DNA of 64,000 nt from an uncultured Allorhizobium sp. (GTDB lineage Bacteria; Pseudomonadota; Alphaproteobacteria; Rhizobiales; Rhizobiaceae): the NCBI GenBank assembly GCA_958439205.1, contig OY288189.1, positions 124,001 through 188,000 of the forward strand. The letters are read 5' to 3'. Both the position numbers and the translations under genes were made by a program. Shown in pieces: positions 46,908 to 55,328 of this stretch. The notes under the pieces were generated by a model. The model worked only from the letters and a program-made list of their open reading frames with translations. It did no database searches and was not told the DNA's origin. The first letter of the stretch is position 1. Each line of letters opens with the position of its first letter.

Positions 46908-47438
46908 TCAAGCCACAGTCTTCCAGAATATGACGGTGTCGCAATAGCGACCATCGGGGAACAGCGCGTAGTTCGGAATGACGCCCGAACGCTGCCAGCC
47001 GAGCTTCTCGTAGAGCGTCTCGGCGAGCTCGCCGGCTGCCGTGTCGAGCACCAGCAGCGTGCGCCCGGCCTCTGCTGCACCGGCTTCCGCCGCCGCCATC
47101 AGCGCCTTCGACAAGCCCAGGCCACGGGCATCGCGATGCACGAGCAGCTTCATCAGGTCACCCCGATGCGGCTGGTTCGGTTTGGACGCAAAGCCGACCT
47201 GCACGGTGCCGACCAGTCTATCTCCGACAAAGGCGCCGTAGAGAAGGACCTCACCGCGCCCCACCGCCTCGGCCACGCCTGTCCAGAAGGCCTCGCCATC
47301 CTTAGGCGCAAAGGGCGACATGAAGCCGAGCGATGCCCCGTCTTCCACACAATCGGACAGGGCCTCGCAAAGGCGGGGCAAGTGAGCGAGGGCATCGGCT
47401 TTGGACAGAAGGCGGATATCGGGCTTGGTGGCAGGCAT
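46908..47438 (-). CDS. GNAT family N-acetyltransferase
   Basis: A 176-residue acetyltransferase. The acetyl-CoA site is LMKLLVHRDARGLGLSKALM (R-x-x-G-x-G variant RGLGLS), followed by RTLLVLDTAAGELAETLYEKLGWQRSGVIPNYAL, typical of the PanZ/phosphinothricin-type group. It is 26 bases downstream of an XRE/cupin regulator gene on the same strand, so they form an operon; the regulator probably controls the acetyltransferase. Acceptor unknown. Confidence 0.92.
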   Translation of the reverse strand: MPATKPDIRLLSKADALAHLPRLCEALSDCVEDGASLGFMSPFAPKDGEAFWTGVAEAVGRGEVLLYGAFVGDRLVGTVQVGFASKPNQPHRGDLMKLLVHRDARGLGLSKALMAAAEAGAAEAGRTLLVLDTAAGELAETLYEKLGWQRSGVIPNYALFPDGRYCDTVIFWKTVA

Positions 47439-47464
47439 GGTTCAGGTCCTGTGGTGGGAAAAAG

Positions 47465-48037
47465 TCAGGGGCCGAGAGAGATCACGACGGCATAGCGGGC
47501 GGGTTTATCGGTCGGGTTGCGGTAGCCGTGCACATCGCCGACATTCATGAAGAGACAGTCGCCGGCTTCCAGCCTGTGCACTGTCTCGCCGACGATGAGT
47601 TCGATTGCGCCCTCGAAGACCCAGACATGCTGGGTCTGGCTGCGGCCGGTCGGGCGTCCGGGAAAGCGGACCTCGGCACCGGCCGGAAACTCGACCTCGA
47701 CGATATCTGTCCCGCTGCCCGTGTCCTGCGGAGAGACGGCGCGACGCAGATAACCGCTTTCCGGATCGCGCCAGACCGGCTGATCGACGCGTTGCGCGAG
47801 CGGCGAAGGCTCCGCTTCAGCGCTGGCAAAGAAGACGGACAAGGACACCCCGAGCGCCGAGCACAGGCGTGCCAGAAGCGCCGCCGTCGGGCTTGCCTCA
47901 GAGCGTTCGATGCGAGAGATCATCGCCCGGCTGACGCCTGATAGGTCGGCCAGTTGATCAAGCGTCAGCCCCCGCTCGACGCGCAGGCGCTTCAGCCGTT
48001 CGGCGACATGTTTCTCGAACTGATCTTCCGATTCCAT
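47465..48037 (-). CDS. XRE-family regulator with C-terminal cupin domain
   Basis: A 190-residue regulator. The helix-turn-helix is at residues 14-68 (LKRLRVERGLTLDQLADLSGVSRAMISRIERSEASPTAALLARLCSALGVSLS); residues 110-185 form a cupin (VEFPAGAEVRFPGRPTGRSQTQHVWVFEGAIEL ... EAGDCLFMNVGDVHGYRNP). This is the PuuR/SutR type of small-molecule-sensing regulator. It leads an operon with a GNAT gene and is divergent from a second XRE/cupin gene 124 bases away; a TATCTG-N13-CAGATA repeat lies at 48038-48062 in between. Confidence 0.93.
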   Translation of the reverse strand: MESEDQFEKHVAERLKRLRVERGLTLDQLADLSGVSRAMISRIERSEASPTAALLARLCSALGVSLSVFFASAEAEPSPLAQRVDQPVWRDPESGYLRRAVSPQDTGSGTDIVEVEFPAGAEVRFPGRPTGRSQTQHVWVFEGAIELIVGETVHRLEAGDCLFMNVGDVHGYRNPTDKPARYAVVISLGP

Positions 48038-48161
48038 TATCTGAGAATTTCACGCGCAGATATTGGAGTCAAGCTTTGCTCGCGGCCCTCTTCCGCATCA
48101 CGGCATGGTCGGCGTAAAAGGGGCGGTCGGCATCCGCCGGCGAGACCGCAGGACAGAGCCT

Positions 48162-48725
48162 ATGCAACACACTCCCGAGATCGGCCCGGCCATCAAGCGC
48201 GAGCGCAAGGCGCGCAAGCTGACGCTTGAACAGCTCGGCACGCTGTCGGGTGTTTCCAAGTCGATGCTGAGCCAGATCGAGCGTGGCGAGGCCAATCCCA
48301 CCTTTGCGGTGCTCTGGAGCCTCACCCAGGCGATGGAAATCGAGCTTTCGGACCTGATCGGCAACGGCACTTCCGTCGCGGGACGCGAGGAGATCGAGGT
48401 GACCTCGGTCATGCACACACCCGTCATCCGCAGCGCCGATGGCTCCTGCCGGCTGAAGATCCTGAGCTCACCCCGGCTTGCCGGCCAGACGGAATGGTAC
48501 GAGCTCGAAATGGATCCCGGCGGCGCGCTTGTCAGCCAGCCACATTCGATCGGCGCCTTCGAGCATTTCACCGCCTTTACCGATGGTTTCGAGATTTCGA
48601 GCGGCGGCAGCAAGACGGTCATCAGGGCCGGCGAAACCGCCCGTTACCGTGCCGATGTTCCGCATGCGATCCGCAATGGCGGAACGGATATCGGCAAAGG
48701 CCTGCTGGTCGTGCTACACAGATAG
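48162..48725 (+). CDS. XRE-family regulator with C-terminal cupin domain, second copy
   Basis: A 187-residue regulator. The helix-turn-helix covers residues 8-65 (IKRERKARKLTLEQLGTLSGVSKSMLSQIERGEANPTFAVLWSLTQAMEIELSDLI), then a cupin domain with EMDPGGALVSQPHSIGAFEHFTAFTDGFEI and RYRADVPHAIRNGG. Similar in layout but not close in sequence to the divergent neighbour. The start at 48162 follows AGGACAG. It lies 82 bases upstream of kbl-tdh on the same strand, so threonine or glycine catabolism is the likely regulated process. Confidence 0.92.
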   Translation: MQHTPEIGPAIKRERKARKLTLEQLGTLSGVSKSMLSQIERGEANPTFAVLWSLTQAMEIELSDLIGNGTSVAGREEIEVTSVMHTPVIRSADGSCRLKILSSPRLAGQTEWYELEMDPGGALVSQPHSIGAFEHFTAFTDGFEISSGGSKTVIRAGETARYRADVPHAIRNGGTDIGKGLLVVLHR

Positions 48726-48765
48726 GCGAAAAGGCTATTCCAAAATATCGATTGCCGAAGGGCAA

Positions 48766-48785
48766 AATTCCGATATGCTGGAATT
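48766..48785. promoter_or_regulatory. Inverted repeat upstream of kbl
   Basis: AATTCC-N8-GGAATT, a perfect 6-bp inverted repeat 22 bases ahead of the kbl start. A second TATTCC lies at 48736. It is a candidate operator for the upstream XRE/cupin protein or for an Lrp-type regulator. Confidence 0.4.
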
Positions 48786-48807
48786 ATTCAGCATCGAGGG
48801 ATTTCCC

Positions 48808-50010
48808 ATGCAGACCGGCTTTCTCGACCACATCTCCGACATCCTCCAGGGCATCGAAGCCGACGGGCTTTTGAAGCGCGAGCGCGAAATCGTCAGCCCG
48901 CAATCGGGCCGCATCCAGGTACGCGACGCCAGGGGCACGCGCGAGATGATCAATCTCTGCGCCAACAATTATCTCGGGCTTGCCAACCATCCCGAGATCG
49001 AAAAGGCCGCCAAGGCCGCGATCGACAGCCACGGCTTCGGCATGGCTTCGGTGCGGTTCATCTGCGGCGCGCAGGACATTCACCGGGAGCTCGAGCAGGC
49101 GATCGCCCGCTATCTCGACAAGGACGATGCGATCCTGTTTGCCGCCTGCTTCGACGCCAATGGCGGGGTCTTCGAGACGCTGCTCGGGCCTGAGGACGCG
49201 ATCATTTCCGACAGCCTCAACCATGCGTCGATCATCGACGGCGTGCGCCTCTCCAAGGCGAAGCGCTATCGCTATGCCAATTCGGACATGGACGGACTGG
49301 AAGACGAGCTTAAGAAGGCAGTTGCCGACGGCACGCGCTTCCGGCTGATCGTCACCGACGGCGTCTTCTCGATGGACGGCTATGTCGCCAAGCTTCCGGA
49401 GATCTGCGCGCTCGCCGAAAAATACGGCGCCATGGTGATGATCGACGAATGCCACGCCACCGGCCATCTCGGGACCAAAGGCAAGGGCACGCCGACACTG
49501 ACCGGTGTGGGAACCCGCGTCGACATCATCACCGGCACATTCGGCAAGACGCTCGGCGGCGCCATGGGCGGCTTCATCGCCGGCCCGAAGGCCGCAATCG
49601 ACCTGCTTCGCCAGCGGGCGCGGCCTTATCTCTTCTCCAACAGCCTGGCGCCTGCCGTCGCCGCCGGCTCGCTGAAGGCGATCGAGATCGCAGAAGCGGC
49701 CGACGAGCTGCGTGCCCGCCTTTCAAGCCACACCACGCGCTTCCGCCAGGGCCTGACCGAGGCCGGCTTCGAGCTTCTGCCCGGCGAAACGCCGATCATC
49801 CCGGTCATGACCCACGACGCCGTACTCGCCCAGAAGCTCGCTGCCGAACTCGATGCGCGCGGAGTCTATGTAGCCGGCTTCTTCTTCCCCGTCGTGCCCA
49901 AGGGCCAGGCCCGCATCCGCACCCAGATGTCGGCAGCGCTCTCCGAGGCCGATATCGACACCGCCATCGCCGCATTCATCGATGCCGGCAAGACCATCGG
50001 GATGATCTGA
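48808..50010 (+). CDS. kbl: Glycine C-acetyltransferase (2-amino-3-ketobutyrate CoA ligase)
   Basis: A 400-residue PLP enzyme of the alpha-oxoamine synthase family that splits 2-amino-3-oxobutyrate with CoA into glycine and acetyl-CoA. The start [21 protein letters not shown], the [12 protein letters not shown] motif, [10 protein letters not shown], and the PLP-lysine motif [15 protein letters not shown] are all present. ATG 48808 has GAGGGA upstream and gives family length. It is followed after 2 bases by tdh, the enzyme that makes its substrate. Confidence 0.97.
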   Translation: MQTGFLDHISDILQGIEADGLLKREREIVSPQSGRIQVRDARGTREMINLCANNYLGLANHPEIEKAAKAAIDSHGFGMASVRFICGAQDIHRELEQAIARYLDKDDAILFAACFDANGGVFETLLGPEDAIISDSLNHASIIDGVRLSKAKRYRYANSDMDGLEDELKKAVADGTRFRLIVTDGVFSMDGYVAKLPEICALAEKYGAMVMIDECHATGHLGTKGKGTPTLTGVGTRVDIITGTFGKTLGGAMGGFIAGPKAAIDLLRQRARPYLFSNSLAPAVAAGSLKAIEIAEAADELRARLSSHTTRFRQGLTEAGFELLPGETPIIPVMTHDAVLAQKLAAELDARGVYVAGFFFPVVPKGQARIRTQMSAALSEADIDTAIAAFIDAGKTIGMI

Positions 50011-50012
50011 TC

Positions 50013-51038
50013 ATGAAGGCGCTTTCCAAACAGAAATCCGAAGTCGGCATCTGGATGATCGACGCGCCGGTCCCGGACATCGGGCCCGACGACGTGCTGG
50101 TCAAGATCAACAAAACAGGCATCTGTGGCACCGACGTCCACATCTACAAATGGGACGAGTGGGCGCAGAAGACGATCCCCGTGCCGATGATCACGGGCCA
50201 TGAATATGCCGGCGAGATCGTCGCCGTCGGCGCCAATGTCCGCAACCTCTCGATCGGCCAGCGCGTCTCGGGCGAGGGCCATCTTGTCGGCATGAACAGT
50301 CGTGCCTCGCGGGCGGGCAAGTATCATCTCGACCCCGAGACAAGGGGCATCGGCGTCAACGTGCAGGGAACGTTTGCCGAATTTGCCAAGATCCCGGCCT
50401 TCAACATCATCCCGCTCCCGGACACGATCGACGACGAGATCGGCGCGATCCTCGATCCGCTGGGGAATGCCGTGCACACGGCGCTCGCCTTCGATCTCGT
50501 CGGCGAGGACGTCATCATTACCGGCGCCGGCCCGATCGGCATCATGGGGGCCGCGATCGCCCGCCATGTCGGCGCGCGCCACGTTGTCATCACCGACGTC
50601 AATCCCGAACGCCTGGCGCTTGCGGCTGAAGTCGCCGATGTGCATCCGGTCAATGTTGCCAATGAAGACCTGCGCGATGTGATGGCGAAGCTGAAGATGA
50701 AGGAAGGCTTCGATGTCGGCCTCGAGATGAGCGGCTCGCCGGCAGCACTCGACCAGATGATCGACCATCTCGTCATGGGCGGTCGCATCGCACTCTTGGG
50801 CGTGCCGGCTCGGCCCTTCCATTTCGACCTCTCCAAGGTCGTCTTCCGGATGGTGACACTCAAGGGAATCTATGGCCGGGAGATGTTCGACACCTGGCAC
50901 AAGATGCTCGCCATGCTCGAAAGCGGCCTCGACATCCGCAAGGTCATCACCCACCGGATGAAGGTGGACGACTACGCGGAAGCCTTCGAACTGGCCTCAG
51001 CCGGCAAGGCGAGCAAGATCGTGCTCGACTGGACCTGA
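50013..51038 (+). CDS. tdh: L-threonine 3-dehydrogenase
   Basis: A 341-residue zinc- and NAD-dependent medium-chain dehydrogenase that oxidises threonine to 2-amino-3-oxobutyrate. Catalytic zinc ligands are in [12 protein letters not shown] and [11 protein letters not shown] (GHE); the Rossmann motif is [13 protein letters not shown]. The structural-zinc region is atypical: between [30 protein letters not shown] the usual four-Cys lobe is not intact (no CxxCxxC seen). It forms the kbl-tdh operon with a 2-base gap. Confidence 0.95.
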   Translation: MKALSKQKSEVGIWMIDAPVPDIGPDDVLVKINKTGICGTDVHIYKWDEWAQKTIPVPMITGHEYAGEIVAVGANVRNLSIGQRVSGEGHLVGMNSRASRAGKYHLDPETRGIGVNVQGTFAEFAKIPAFNIIPLPDTIDDEIGAILDPLGNAVHTALAFDLVGEDVIITGAGPIGIMGAAIARHVGARHVVITDVNPERLALAAEVADVHPVNVANEDLRDVMAKLKMKEGFDVGLEMSGSPAALDQMIDHLVMGGRIALLGVPARPFHFDLSKVVFRMVTLKGIYGREMFDTWHKMLAMLESGLDIRKVITHRMKVDDYAEAFELASAGKASKIVLDWT

Positions 51039-51132
51039 CGGTCGCGCATGGGCAGAGGCGCGCTCACGCAGAATTTCTGGAACATAGAGCGACTATCCCG
51101 CGTATGGTGATCGTTTGAAACGAGGAACAACC

Positions 51133-51861
51133 ATGCGAAAAATCGGTCGAGTGCGGGAAGTCTGGCGCTATCCGGTGAGTTCTCTTGGCGGGGAGACGCT
51201 CGCCTCGATCACCGTTTCGCCCGAGGGCATCGCAGGCGACCGGCGTTTTGCGCTGTTTGATCCGGAAACGGGCCTTGCCGCCGCGCCCGAGAAGGAAACA
51301 CGCTGGCGTCCCGCCCTCTTCATCACCGCCTCGCAACCGCCTTCCGGATTGCCGGTGCTGCGCTTCGCTGACGGCGCCGAACATGCGCTCGATGACGGCG
51401 CATTGCCGGACCGGCTGGCAGAGCATTTTGGCTTCCCGGTCGCAGTCGGGCTCGTCGGGTCGGGCGATTACCGCTTCCCCGTCGTCTCCAACCGTTACAA
51501 GCCAGCGCCGCTTCACCTCGTGACGACGGCTTCGACAGCGGCGCTCGCCGCGATAACAGGCCTTCCGCCACTCGACGCACGACGGTTCCGCCCCTCCGTG
51601 CTGATCGAAACGGAAGAAGGCGAAGGTTTCATCGAAAACGACTGGGTGGATGATTCGTTACGCATCGGGGACGCGGATATCCGCGTCACGGAAGCATCGC
51701 GCCGCTGTGGCATGACGCTGGTGGCGCAGCCCGGCATGGCGGAAGAGCCCGATGTGTTGCGCGGGATCATGCGCCACAACAAGCGCAATCTCGGCGTCTA
51801 TGCCACGCCCATCGAGGGCGTGACCATCAGCGTCGGTGATGCCGTTTATGCCGAGATCTGA
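51133..51861 (+). CDS. MOSC domain protein
   Basis: A 242-residue protein of the MOSC N-terminal beta-barrel plus MOSC type. It begins IGRVREVWRYPVSSLGGETL, the MOSC_N signature, and has DARRFRPSVLIET, EASRRCGMTLVAQPG (with the conserved Cys) and RHNKRNLGVYATP. MOSC proteins bind molybdenum cofactor or act on N-hydroxylated substrates (mARC/YcbX-like). There is no ferredoxin domain. The start at 51133 has GAGGAAC. It overlaps the convergent FAD gene by 16 bases. Confidence 0.92.
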   Translation: MRKIGRVREVWRYPVSSLGGETLASITVSPEGIAGDRRFALFDPETGLAAAPEKETRWRPALFITASQPPSGLPVLRFADGAEHALDDGALPDRLAEHFGFPVAVGLVGSGDYRFPVVSNRYKPAPLHLVTTASTAALAAITGLPPLDARRFRPSVLIETEEGEGFIENDWVDDSLRIGDADIRVTEASRRCGMTLVAQPGMAEEPDVLRGIMRHNKRNLGVYATPIEGVTISVGDAVYAEI

Positions 51862-53537
51862 AAGAGCGGCGTTTCCGCCTCCGAGATATCCTTGAGGATT
51901 GCCCGACCGACAGTCTCGCCGATATCCCGGGCACTCGTGATACCCTGCACGAAGGGCTCCTTGTGCAGCAGGAAGGCGATCGCTGCGCAATAGAGCCGGC
52001 CTTCCGACATCAGGCCGAGACGCGGGCGATAGAACTCATCGACATCGATGCCGCCGGTGCGCACCATATCGGGATCCCTGTCGAGCGATAGGATCGCCTC
52101 GACCTTGGGCGTCGCGGCTTCGCGCACGCCTCCCTGATCGACAAGCGTCGGAAAGGGGAGATCCGTCGCCGACAACGTTTCCTGGCCGGTCGCATCGATG
52201 AAGGCTCCGAAGCGATGCACCGTGCCTGATACCTCGACTTCGGCGCCGCGCTCCAGGCCGTCCTCGGCCGTGCGGATCGTGTAGTCCTCGCCAAGCCGCA
52301 GGATCGACAGCTTAGCCGCGCGCGAAAGCGCGAGGAGCCGGCGGATCGACATCAACGGCACCGTTGCATAGTCGTCGATGAATATTCCCTTGAAGTGACG
52401 GTGGAAGCGCTTGAGGTCGTTCTCGTCCAAGTGCGGAATGACCCGGGCGACAATCTCGTGGGTGATCAGGATCGCATAGCGCCACGGGACCGTGTAGCGC
52501 TTCTGCCGGTTCTCCTCGGCTTCGGCCAGATTCTTGGCCGCCCAGACGAACGGATCGCTTTCGGTTCGGTCGGCGTAGTAGGCGGCAGCGAAGGTCTCGA
52601 CGGTCAGCTGCGACAGGCCGATGCGGGCAGCATAATCGGGGTCGGCGGCAACGATTTCGCGGCGGAAGAGATCAAAGACCTCGTCCAGGAGATCATGCCG
52701 GCCCGTTGCGATCAGGGCGTCAATCGCCTGCTCGGTGCAGACCTGCGGCTCCATGTAGGGCAGCGGACAATAGAAATCGGCCTCCGGCAGGATGCCCTTG
52801 CGGGACATCAGCGTCGCGCGAAAATCCTCGGTACCGGCAGCCGGCTGATATTGCAGGTCGCCCGCTGCATCGCTGTAGAACATGCCATGCGCAGTGGCGA
52901 CGGTCATGAGCGCATCGATGCCGCTCAGCGACGTGCCGAGAATGCCAACGGGTTCATTGCGGATAGACTTCAGAACAGTCGCCGGCCAGGGCGAAACGAA
53001 GTAGCCGGGGCGGATTTCCGTGCTGTCCGGCCAGTTGTGGCCGGTCGCCATCACCACGTGGCCGAAATTCGCGTCGCTCTCCCCATCGGGATTGGACACC
53101 CGCAGGCGGATCGCATCGTCCTGAATCTCGATATCGACCACCTTGTGGTGGGCAAGCACCGTCACCTCATGACCACGCTCGGCGGCCACGGCAAGCATGC
53201 GCTCGAACTGCGCCTGCATATAGTCGCCAAGCACCAGGCGCGGGTAGAATTCGCGCTCGTCGATCGCTTCGCGGCGGATGCCGTGGCGCATCAGGGTGTC
53301 GTCATTCTGCCGCCGCAGCCAATCGGCCAGCGTTTCGGTAAAGGCTGGAAGCTCGATGCTCGGAATGTTGGAGAGCATGGCCGGGTCGTTCATGTCGGGG
53401 TGATAGGGCGTGCCTTTTCCAGGCTCGCCTTCCGCCTCATATAGCGTGATCGACAGCGGGACGGTCGAGGCAATCACTTGCTTGAATGTGTAAAGGCCGG
53501 TCGGGCCGGTACCGATGATCGCAATTCTCGGAAGCAT
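51846..53537 (-). CDS. FAD/NAD(P)-binding protein (HpyO/SidA-like oxidoreductase family)
   Basis: A 563-residue flavoprotein. The N-terminal FAD motif is RIAIIGTGPTGLYTFKQVIA, followed by the FAD_NAD_binding_9-type region with SIELPAFTETLADWLRRQND and HVVMATGHNWPD; GTSLSGIDALM is a second dinucleotide motif. A long C-terminal part ends YCAAIAFLLHKEPFVQGITSARDIGETVGRAI. Reaction unknown. The ATG at 53537 has no clear ribosome binding site. It overlaps the MOSC gene at the 3' end and is divergent from the DUF2171 gene. Confidence 0.88.
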   Translation of the reverse strand: MLPRIAIIGTGPTGLYTFKQVIASTVPLSITLYEAEGEPGKGTPYHPDMNDPAMLSNIPSIELPAFTETLADWLRRQNDDTLMRHGIRREAIDEREFYPRLVLGDYMQAQFERMLAVAAERGHEVTVLAHHKVVDIEIQDDAIRLRVSNPDGESDANFGHVVMATGHNWPDSTEIRPGYFVSPWPATVLKSIRNEPVGILGTSLSGIDALMTVATAHGMFYSDAAGDLQYQPAAGTEDFRATLMSRKGILPEADFYCPLPYMEPQVCTEQAIDALIATGRHDLLDEVFDLFRREIVAADPDYAARIGLSQLTVETFAAAYYADRTESDPFVWAAKNLAEAEENRQKRYTVPWRYAILITHEIVARVIPHLDENDLKRFHRHFKGIFIDDYATVPLMSIRRLLALSRAAKLSILRLGEDYTIRTAEDGLERGAEVEVSGTVHRFGAFIDATGQETLSATDLPFPTLVDQGGVREAATPKVEAILSLDRDPDMVRTGGIDVDEFYRPRLGLMSEGRLYCAAIAFLLHKEPFVQGITSARDIGETVGRAILKDISEAETPLFQISA

Positions 53538-53702
53538 GGATGAGCTCGCTGTTCGGCGAGGGATCTCGCGCGGTTCCGTTCAATGCGCGTGAGGCAAGGT
53601 TGTTCCGCCGCTTTTGCCACCTGCGCCAAAATGACTTTCCCGGAACAAATTCCGCGGCTCGCGCCTTTTCCGACCATCGCAACACCCAGAGGAGCATGAC
53701 CA

Positions 53703-53933
53703 ATGATTTCTGCAGACGAGATCCGCGAACACATGGAAGTTCTGGCCCAGGACGGCGCCCATGTCGGCACCGTCGACCACATGGACGGCGCCAGCCGCAT
53801 CAAGCTGACCAAGAGCGATTCCTCGGATGGCCAGCACCACTACATTCCGCTCGACTGGGTCGATCATGTCGACCAGCACGTGCATCTGTCGAAGAACGCC
53901 GACGACGTGAAGAGCAACTGGGCGGTCAACTGA
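53703..53933 (+). CDS. DUF2171 domain protein
   Basis: A 76-residue soluble protein matching DUF2171: VLAQDGAHVGTVDHMDGASRIKLTKSD and HYIPLDWVDHVDQHVHLSKNADDV, a PRC-barrel-like beta fold. The start has GAGGAG ahead (CAGAGGAGCATGACC). Members are common in soil alphaproteobacteria and often stress-induced. It is followed by a strong terminator. Function unknown. Confidence 0.88.
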   Translation: MISADEIREHMEVLAQDGAHVGTVDHMDGASRIKLTKSDSSDGQHHYIPLDWVDHVDQHVHLSKNADDVKSNWAVN

Positions 53934-53960
53934 TCCCCATCCGTTCACCGGACAAAGAAG

Positions 53961-53992
53961 GAGGCCGCGGCAATGCCGCGGCCTTTTTTCGT
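53961..53992. terminator. Terminator after the DUF2171 gene
   Basis: Perfect stem GGCCGCGGC / GCCGCGGCC with AAT loop, followed by TTTTTT. Also lies beyond the stop of the minus-strand Ser/Asn-repeat gene. Confidence 0.9.
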
Positions 53993-54010
53993 TTTGATCA
54001 GATGCGAGGA

Positions 54011-54349
54011 TCAATCGTCATCGTCGGACGAGTTGGACGACGAATTCGAGGAAGAGTTCGACGAAGAGTTGGAAGACGAGTTCGACGAGGAATTCGAGCT
54101 GCTGTTCGAGGAGGAGTTCGAGCTCGAATTGCTCGAGGAGTTCGACGAGCTGTTGGAATTACTGTTGGAGTTGCTGTTCGAACTCCAGCCGCCGCGATCG
54201 TCATTGCGAGTGCCGGAGCGCGCATAAGAGCGCCCCTCGCCGGTGCTTCTGTCGAGGAAGCGGGTCAGCGGATCGTCGGCCAGAGCAGGGGCCGGGGCGG
54301 TGGTGCCGATGGCGAGCACCGAGCTCAGGATGGCGATGAATTTCTTCAT
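54011..54349 (-). CDS. Secreted Ser/Asn tetrapeptide-repeat protein
   Basis: A 112-residue protein. A signal peptide (KKFIAILSSVLAIGTTAPAPALA) and about 30 ordinary residues (DDPLTRFLDRSTGEGRSYARSG) are followed by five SN dipeptides and about eleven tandem SSSN units, ending SSDDDD. The DNA is a 12-base tandem repeat. The tract is presumably unstructured and extended, perhaps a cell-surface or matrix component. The start has AAGGAG (CCAAGGAGACTGACC). An ECF-type promoter (54400-54424) precedes it, like the sigma, protease and DUF6065 neighbours. No homologous family recognised. Confidence 0.8.
   Translation of the reverse strand: MKKFIAILSSVLAIGTTAPAPALADDPLTRFLDRSTGEGRSYARSGTRNDDRGGWSSNSNSNSNSNSSSNSSSNSSSNSSSNSSSNSSSNSSSNSSSNSSSNSSSNSSDDDD
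54070..54180. repeat. 12-base tandem repeat encoding SSSN units
   Basis: Within the Ser/Asn-repeat gene, degenerate 12-base units alternate variants of AGCAACTCGTCC-like sequence on the coding strand. Codons for Ser vary (AGC, TCG, TCC), so the array is kept at protein level rather than being a recent perfect slip. Confidence 0.7.
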
Positions 54350-54399
54350 GGTCAGTCTCCTTGGTTTCTTTCACGGCAGCACGTCGGCTGCATGGGAAG

Positions 54400-54424
54400 A
54401 ACGGAAAGCCCCGATGTTTATTCC
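54400..54424 (-). promoter_or_regulatory. ECF promoter candidate D (Ser/Asn-repeat gene)
   Basis: On the minus strand GGAATA, 15 bases, CGTT; one of four sites of identical layout in this locus. It ends 50 bases ahead of the ATG. Confidence 0.7.
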
Positions 54425-54481
54425 GAAAAAAATCATTTATTTTCAGATCTTTAATTCTGAATTCCGGCAGAATCGGAAACG

Positions 54482-54506
54482 CCACCCGAAACGGCGTTCC
54501 GGGTGG
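54482..54506 (-). terminator. Hairpin after the DUF6065 gene
   Basis: Stem CCACCCG / CGGGTGG with an 11-base loop, 26 bases beyond the DUF6065 stop on the minus strand. The T run is short, so confidence is moderate. Confidence 0.5.
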
Positions 54507-54531
54507 TCAGCGACGGGATGATGCGGGTTTT

Positions 54532-55248
54532 TCAGCGCTGGGCGCGGGCGAACTTCCGGTACCAGCCTTCGGAGGCGATCGTCTTGCGGAAGATCGTCTT
54601 GCGTGTCGTCTGCTCCTCATCCGTCTCGCTACGAATGTCGCCTTCGAGATCCGAGGTCTCGCGCCGGAAGGGGATGATCTGGACGATCGGCGTGCCGCGC
54701 TCCAGCACCTGCAAACCATCCGGCCCTGTTGCGAAAAAGGGAAAGTGGATTTCCGACTGATAGGTATCGGTATCGACGACACCCGCGACGACCTCGAAAA
54801 GGCCGTTTGGCCGGTTGAGCGGCGACACGAAAAGACAGCTCCAGCCGGGCGGCGTGCGAATGGTCCAGTAGTTGTGAAACTTGCAGGGTGGCATCGGATC
54901 ACGCGGATTGCCGGCCACTTGATGGGTGGCATGGTTGCTCACCAGGGTCCGGTCGAAATCCCAGCCGCAATTTACCGTACGCCCGCCATCGGCGATCTCC
55001 ATGCGGACCGTCGCCGGCAGACCGATTACCCAGCCGGCCATCATTGCATCGAGAAAAGGCATGCAGCGCTTCACGGTCAATCCGCTATCAGTCGGCGAGA
55101 CCTTGTCTTCCGTCACCGCCGGCAGTTTGCGGAACCACTCGGGCAGCACGGTTTTCGCGCGGACCGGCGGCGTGATGACGCCTTCGTCTTCGGGGCGGCA
55201 GGTGAAGGTGATGCGGGGTGTGGGACGTTTCAGCAGCGAGAGCTTCAT
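54532..55248 (-). CDS. DUF6065 family protein
   Basis: A 238-residue protein I assign to DUF6065 from the opening pattern PPVRAKTVLPEWFRKLPAV and the FHNYWTIRTPPGWSCLFVSPLNRPNGLFEVVAGVVDTD core, which looks like a beta-rich fold also seen near sugar- and peptide-related genes. No signal peptide or membrane segment. It has no obvious catalytic motif. The start is 25 bases downstream of an ECF-type promoter (55281-55305), placing it in the sigma-factor regulon. Function unknown. Confidence 0.75.
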   Translation of the reverse strand: MKLSLLKRPTPRITFTCRPEDEGVITPPVRAKTVLPEWFRKLPAVTEDKVSPTDSGLTVKRCMPFLDAMMAGWVIGLPATVRMEIADGGRTVNCGWDFDRTLVSNHATHQVAGNPRDPMPPCKFHNYWTIRTPPGWSCLFVSPLNRPNGLFEVVAGVVDTDTYQSEIHFPFFATGPDGLQVLERGTPIVQIIPFRRETSDLEGDIRSETDEEQTTRKTIFRKTIASEGWYRKFARAQR

Positions 55249-55280
55249 CGACTTTCTCCAGATCCTTGTCTGCTCTGGAG

Positions 55281-55305
55281 AACGGATGCGGCGGGAGGTT
55301 ATTCC
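55281..55305 (-). promoter_or_regulatory. ECF promoter candidate C (DUF6065 gene)
   Basis: On the minus strand GGAATA-N15-CGTT in the gap between the anti-sigma and DUF6065 genes, 33 bases ahead of the DUF6065 ATG. Confidence 0.7.
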
Positions 55306-55328
55306 CGGTCCGCATCATTTTTTTCGTT

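Noticed and set aside
48058..48161. An N-terminal extension of the second XRE/cupin protein from an upstream in-frame start
   Set aside because: The added 33 residues are not conserved-looking and have no ribosome binding site, while ATG 48162 follows AGGACAG and starts right before the helix-turn-helix domain.
53642..53646. GGAAC ahead of the DUF2171 gene as a general-stress (EcfG) promoter
   Set aside because: No CGTT box is found at 16-18 bases; the downstream bases read CCTT, so support is too weak.
53973..54227. A plus-strand frame encoding Glu/Leu/Phe-rich repeats (EEFDEEL type)
   Set aside because: It is the complement of the SSSN repeat gene. The minus-strand frame has a signal peptide, a good ribosome binding site and an upstream promoter element; the plus-strand frame has none.
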